DNA of 7,984 nt from assembly GCA_035293845.1 (NCBI GenBank), contig DATGMB010000235.1, positions 1 to 7,984 on the forward strand. The letters run 5' to 3'. This document shows positions 6,063 through 7,984 of the stretch, in pieces. Positions within the stretch are counted from its first letter, which is position 1. Every line of letters starts with the position of its first letter. Position numbers and translations under genes: made by a program. A model generated the notes under the pieces. That model saw nothing but the letters and a program-made list of their open reading frames with translations. It had not been told where the DNA came from and ran no database searches. The DNA is from DATGMB01 sp035293845 (lineage in GTDB: Bacteria; Acidobacteriota; Terriglobia; Bryobacterales; Bryobacteraceae).

Positions 6063-6449
6063 ATGAGACAGCTCATTGTTCTCGCAATGGCGCTCTGCTC
6101 CGCGCTGCCGGTCCACCCGCAGGCGCTGAAAACCGTAACCCTCACCGGATGGTTCAGCGACGAGCGCTGCGCCCCGGCGCGCCTGAAGGCGGCGAAGCTC
6201 GGGCCGACCAATCCGGACTGCTCCGCGGAGTGCATCCGCAAGGGCGCCGCTGCGGTGTTCCTCAGCGAAAGCCGCGAGATCCTGAGGGTCGTGGACTATC
6301 CGGGCGTACTGGACGATCTCGGATTCCACGTCGAGGTCACCGGAGCCTTCGATCCCGCGGCGAAGACGATTCGAGTCAGCTCCGTGAAGCAGCTTTCGTG
6401 GGACGGCGCGGCCTGTTCGCGGCCGAAAAAACCGGCAAAACGGCCGTGA
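6063..6449 (+). CDS. Small secreted four-cysteine protein, function unknown
   Basis: The protein has 128 residues. A signal peptide is likely (MRQLIVLAMALCSALPVHPQA, cleavage near 19-21). The mature part starts with 'TVTLTGWFSDERCAP', then 'LGPTNPDCSAECIRKGAAAVFLSE', then 'LGFHVEVTGAFDPAAKTIRVSSVKQLSW'. Mature cysteines are C36, C53, C57 and C118, enough for two disulfides or a metal site. The 'VTLTGWF...VEVTGAF...IRVSSVKQL' pattern of short strands ending in 'I.V.S...L' suggests an OB-fold-like beta barrel, but that is inference. I know similar 'TGWxSDExC...NPDCxxxC...KGAxxVF' proteins from Acidobacteria as uncharacterised. It lies 34 bp after the peptidase gene on the same strand and may share its transcript. 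Only a weak GGGG precedes the ATG. Its 3' end faces the convergent Reeler gene 16 bp away. Confidence 0.75.
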   Translation: MRQLIVLAMALCSALPVHPQALKTVTLTGWFSDERCAPARLKAAKLGPTNPDCSAECIRKGAAAVFLSESREILRVVDYPGVLDDLGFHVEVTGAFDPAAKTIRVSSVKQLSWDGAACSRPKKPAKRP

Positions 6450-6465
6450 ACGCCGTCAAAAAGCC

Positions 6466-7911
6466 TCAATTATGCACGGTGAGCAGCACGCCGCTGGGCG
6501 ACTGCGCGCCGTTGACCGTCGCCACCACCGGCAGGTCGCCGTTCGCGGCGTTTGCGGGGACCGTGACGGCCATCTGGTATTCGCCGGCGGAAGTCGGGGC
6601 GAGGAACGCCTGGCTCTGGTAGACAGCCGCGTCCGCGCCGCCGATCGTTACCTTGACCGGACTGGCCGTCACGTACGTCGTGGTCGTCGGCACCGGCACG
6701 CCGACCGGCGCGGCCGGGCTGGTCGGCCCGAAGCCGGTTCCCCAGAGGATGATGGTCTCGCCCGGCTTGGCCGGCGTGGTGGTGAGGCCCTGGAACGTTC
6801 CGTTGGCCACCGCGAGCGAGCCATCGAGGTGCGTCGCAACCGCGTATTGGCCCCACTGGAAGAACGCCGGCTGCACGGCGAGCGAGGTGGCGGTCGCAGA
6901 GGCCGTCCCCGCCGAATTGGTCACCTGCACCTGCACGCTGCCGGTGCCGATGTTGCCGGCGAGCGCGTTAATCTGCGTGGGGCTGACATAGTAGACGTAG
7001 GCCGGCTGCCCGCCCACGTTGACGCTCACCCCATCCACCGTGGTCGGCAGCTTGCCATTCACGATGAAGTTGGCCCAGGTGTCCGTGGTCGAAGCGAGAT
7101 TGGCTCCCTTGATCGTGAGCCATGAACCCGCCACCACGCCGTCCTGAAAGCTGGCGCCGTTCTGGATATTCGTGATCGTGGGCCCGTTCGGATTGGCCGC
7201 GGATGGGGTCAGAGTGTAGGTCGTCGTGTAGATGTGGTCGCCGTTGACCGTCAGGTCGCCGTTAGCGGCGTTGCCGGCGAGGTAGATGGTGACGTTTCCG
7301 ACGTTGCTCGATGGCGGAGTCCAATCGAACTCGTAGGTCGCCGATCCGGTCTGCCCGCGTGTACTGTAATATCCCGCCGAGCTGTGTTCCATGTACTGTA
7401 ACGGATAGCCCGCGGGACAGGCGGGGTTTGACATTTCCTGGTAGAAGCGGATAGCGTCGGGGGTGCCTTTATCCGCACCGGGTAAGGCAACGGGCTGTTC
7501 GACGAACACGTTAGACTGCGCGCACATGATCAGTGTGTTGACGTCGGTCGGGGAGAAAGTACCGGCCATGGTGGACGGAGTGCTCGTCCGCGCGGTCAAC
7601 TGGAATCCCCACGCCTTTTGGACGGGATCTGCGATGGTTACCTTCAAATGCTGTTTGACCCCCGGGGTGTAAGTCAAGCCGTTGGGGAATGTGACGGAGA
7701 CGCTCCCCTTGTTCGCGCTGCTGTTGGCTGTGCCGACGTGGCATTGGGCGCCGGTGCAGTTCGCCGTAGCGCCATTCGCCGCGTTCTCGTTCGGGACCCC
7801 GCAGTATCCCGCATCCGGCCCGTACTCATGGGCCCAGAGCAGAACCGGGATCACGGCGCCGCTGAGAATCACCGCTCTCTTGGTCCACAACAGCTTCCTC
7901 TGTCTCTCCAT
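6466..7911 (-). CDS. Reeler-like secreted protein with TIGR03437 C-terminal domain and CX4CH motif
   Basis: The protein has 481 residues. ATG 7911 is backed by GAGGAG four bases upstream. A signal peptide covers about 1-27 (KRAVILSGAVIPVLLWA). Residues about 28-236 resemble the Reeler domain of Bacteroidota/Acidobacteriota: 'GPDAGYCGVPNENA', then C52-TGAQ-C57-H58-VGT, 'VTFPNGLTYTPGVKQHLKV', 'YEFDWTPPSS', 'VTIYLAGNAANGD' and 'GDHIYTTTYTL'. Relatives usually carry CxxCH for covalent heme c; here the spacing is C-x4-C-H. C37, C130 and C165 are extra. Residues about 246-481 form the Solibacter-type domain TIGR03437, two Ig-like segments: 'ITNIQNGASFQDGVVAGSWLTI', then 'VSPTQINALAG' and 'GETIILWGTGFGPTSPA', ending 'VTIGGADAAVYQSQAF...YQMAVTVPANAANGDLPVVATVNG'. 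Likely exported or cell-surface associated. The role is unknown; the heme motif suggests redox chemistry or sensing. The motif NAANGDL occurs twice (214-220, 454-460). Confidence 0.88.
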   Translation of the reverse strand: MERQRKLLWTKRAVILSGAVIPVLLWAHEYGPDAGYCGVPNENAANGATANCTGAQCHVGTANSSANKGSVSVTFPNGLTYTPGVKQHLKVTIADPVQKAWGFQLTARTSTPSTMAGTFSPTDVNTLIMCAQSNVFVEQPVALPGADKGTPDAIRFYQEMSNPACPAGYPLQYMEHSSAGYYSTRGQTGSATYEFDWTPPSSNVGNVTIYLAGNAANGDLTVNGDHIYTTTYTLTPSAANPNGPTITNIQNGASFQDGVVAGSWLTIKGANLASTTDTWANFIVNGKLPTTVDGVSVNVGGQPAYVYYVSPTQINALAGNIGTGSVQVQVTNSAGTASATATSLAVQPAFFQWGQYAVATHLDGSLAVANGTFQGLTTTPAKPGETIILWGTGFGPTSPAAPVGVPVPTTTTYVTASPVKVTIGGADAAVYQSQAFLAPTSAGEYQMAVTVPANAANGDLPVVATVNGAQSPSGVLLTVHN

Positions 7912-7915
7912 AACG

Positions 7916-7921
7916 CTCCTC
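7916..7921 (-). promoter_or_regulatory. Shine-Dalgarno site of the Reeler-like gene
   Basis: Read on the minus strand this is GAGGAG, four bases (CGTT) before ATG 7911. It is the only strong ribosome binding site in the window and supports the chosen start. The upstream 63 bp (7922-7984) contain an A/T-rich patch with TATACG (7931-7926). That box sits too close to the ribosome binding site to be a convincing -10, and I cannot place a promoter there. Confidence 0.7.
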
Positions 7922-7984
7922 GTTACGTATAGAAAATGCCGCGTCCCGGTACGGACCGGAACCGCGGGTACTGCACGGCGGCTG

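Noticed and set aside
5014..6066. Open frame of 350 codons on the plus strand overlapping the peptidase 3' half
   Set aside because: It is a +1 shadow of the peptidase, whose own frame holds the Ser, Asp and His catalytic motifs without interruption.
6532..7275. Short DNA repeat CAGGTCGCCGTTnGCGGCGTT near 6532 and 7253
   Set aside because: It encodes the NAANGDL motif in two different domains of the Reeler-like protein and does not extend beyond about 20 bp; short motif convergence explains it.

Overview
The window reads as chromosomal DNA of an Acidobacteriota bacterium, most likely of the Solibacter/Bryobacter group. Four signs point there: visibly G+C-rich coding sequence, a secreted protein with the long C-terminal domain typical of Solibacter (TIGR03437), a permease of the acidobacterial 'ADOP' type with no ATPase gene beside it, and a dispersed 'TTCACCGCCGAGACGCCGAG'-type palindrome. 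The taxon is inferred from these families and was not tested by a search.

Layout. At 1-119 (minus) is the first 39 codons of a gene cut by the window edge; its N-terminus resembles the FkbH-like/HAD-IIIC proteins of NRPS/PKS clusters. At 217-870 (minus) is a secreted protein with two cupin-like repeats. Head-to-head with it, 16 bp away, is a small PchB-like chorismate mutase/isochorismate pyruvate-lyase (887-1180, plus). The next 186 bp hold two related palindromes. A full-length ADOP/MacB-like permease follows (1367-3748, plus), then a 73-bp inverted repeat (3757-3829). After it come a secreted S9B dipeptidyl-peptidase (3869-6028, plus) and a small four-cysteine secreted protein (6063-6449, plus), 34 bp apart and possibly cotranscribed. 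A Reeler-like/TIGR03437 secreted protein (6466-7911, minus) converges on them with a 16-bp gap.

How the genes fit together. Five of the seven genes encode exported or membrane proteins: cupin, permease, peptidase, small Cys protein and Reeler protein. The chorismate-mutase-like enzyme and the FkbH-like fragment suggest aromatic or secondary metabolism at the left edge, but the window is too short to show a pathway. No tRNA, rRNA, CRISPR, insertion sequence, phage or defence gene is visible. I see no complete new system. The best leads are an atypical C-x4-C-H heme-type motif in the Reeler protein, a Gln-to-Glu change at the PchB catalytic position, the two palindromic repeat units, and two genes whose -10-like boxes sit almost on the start codon.
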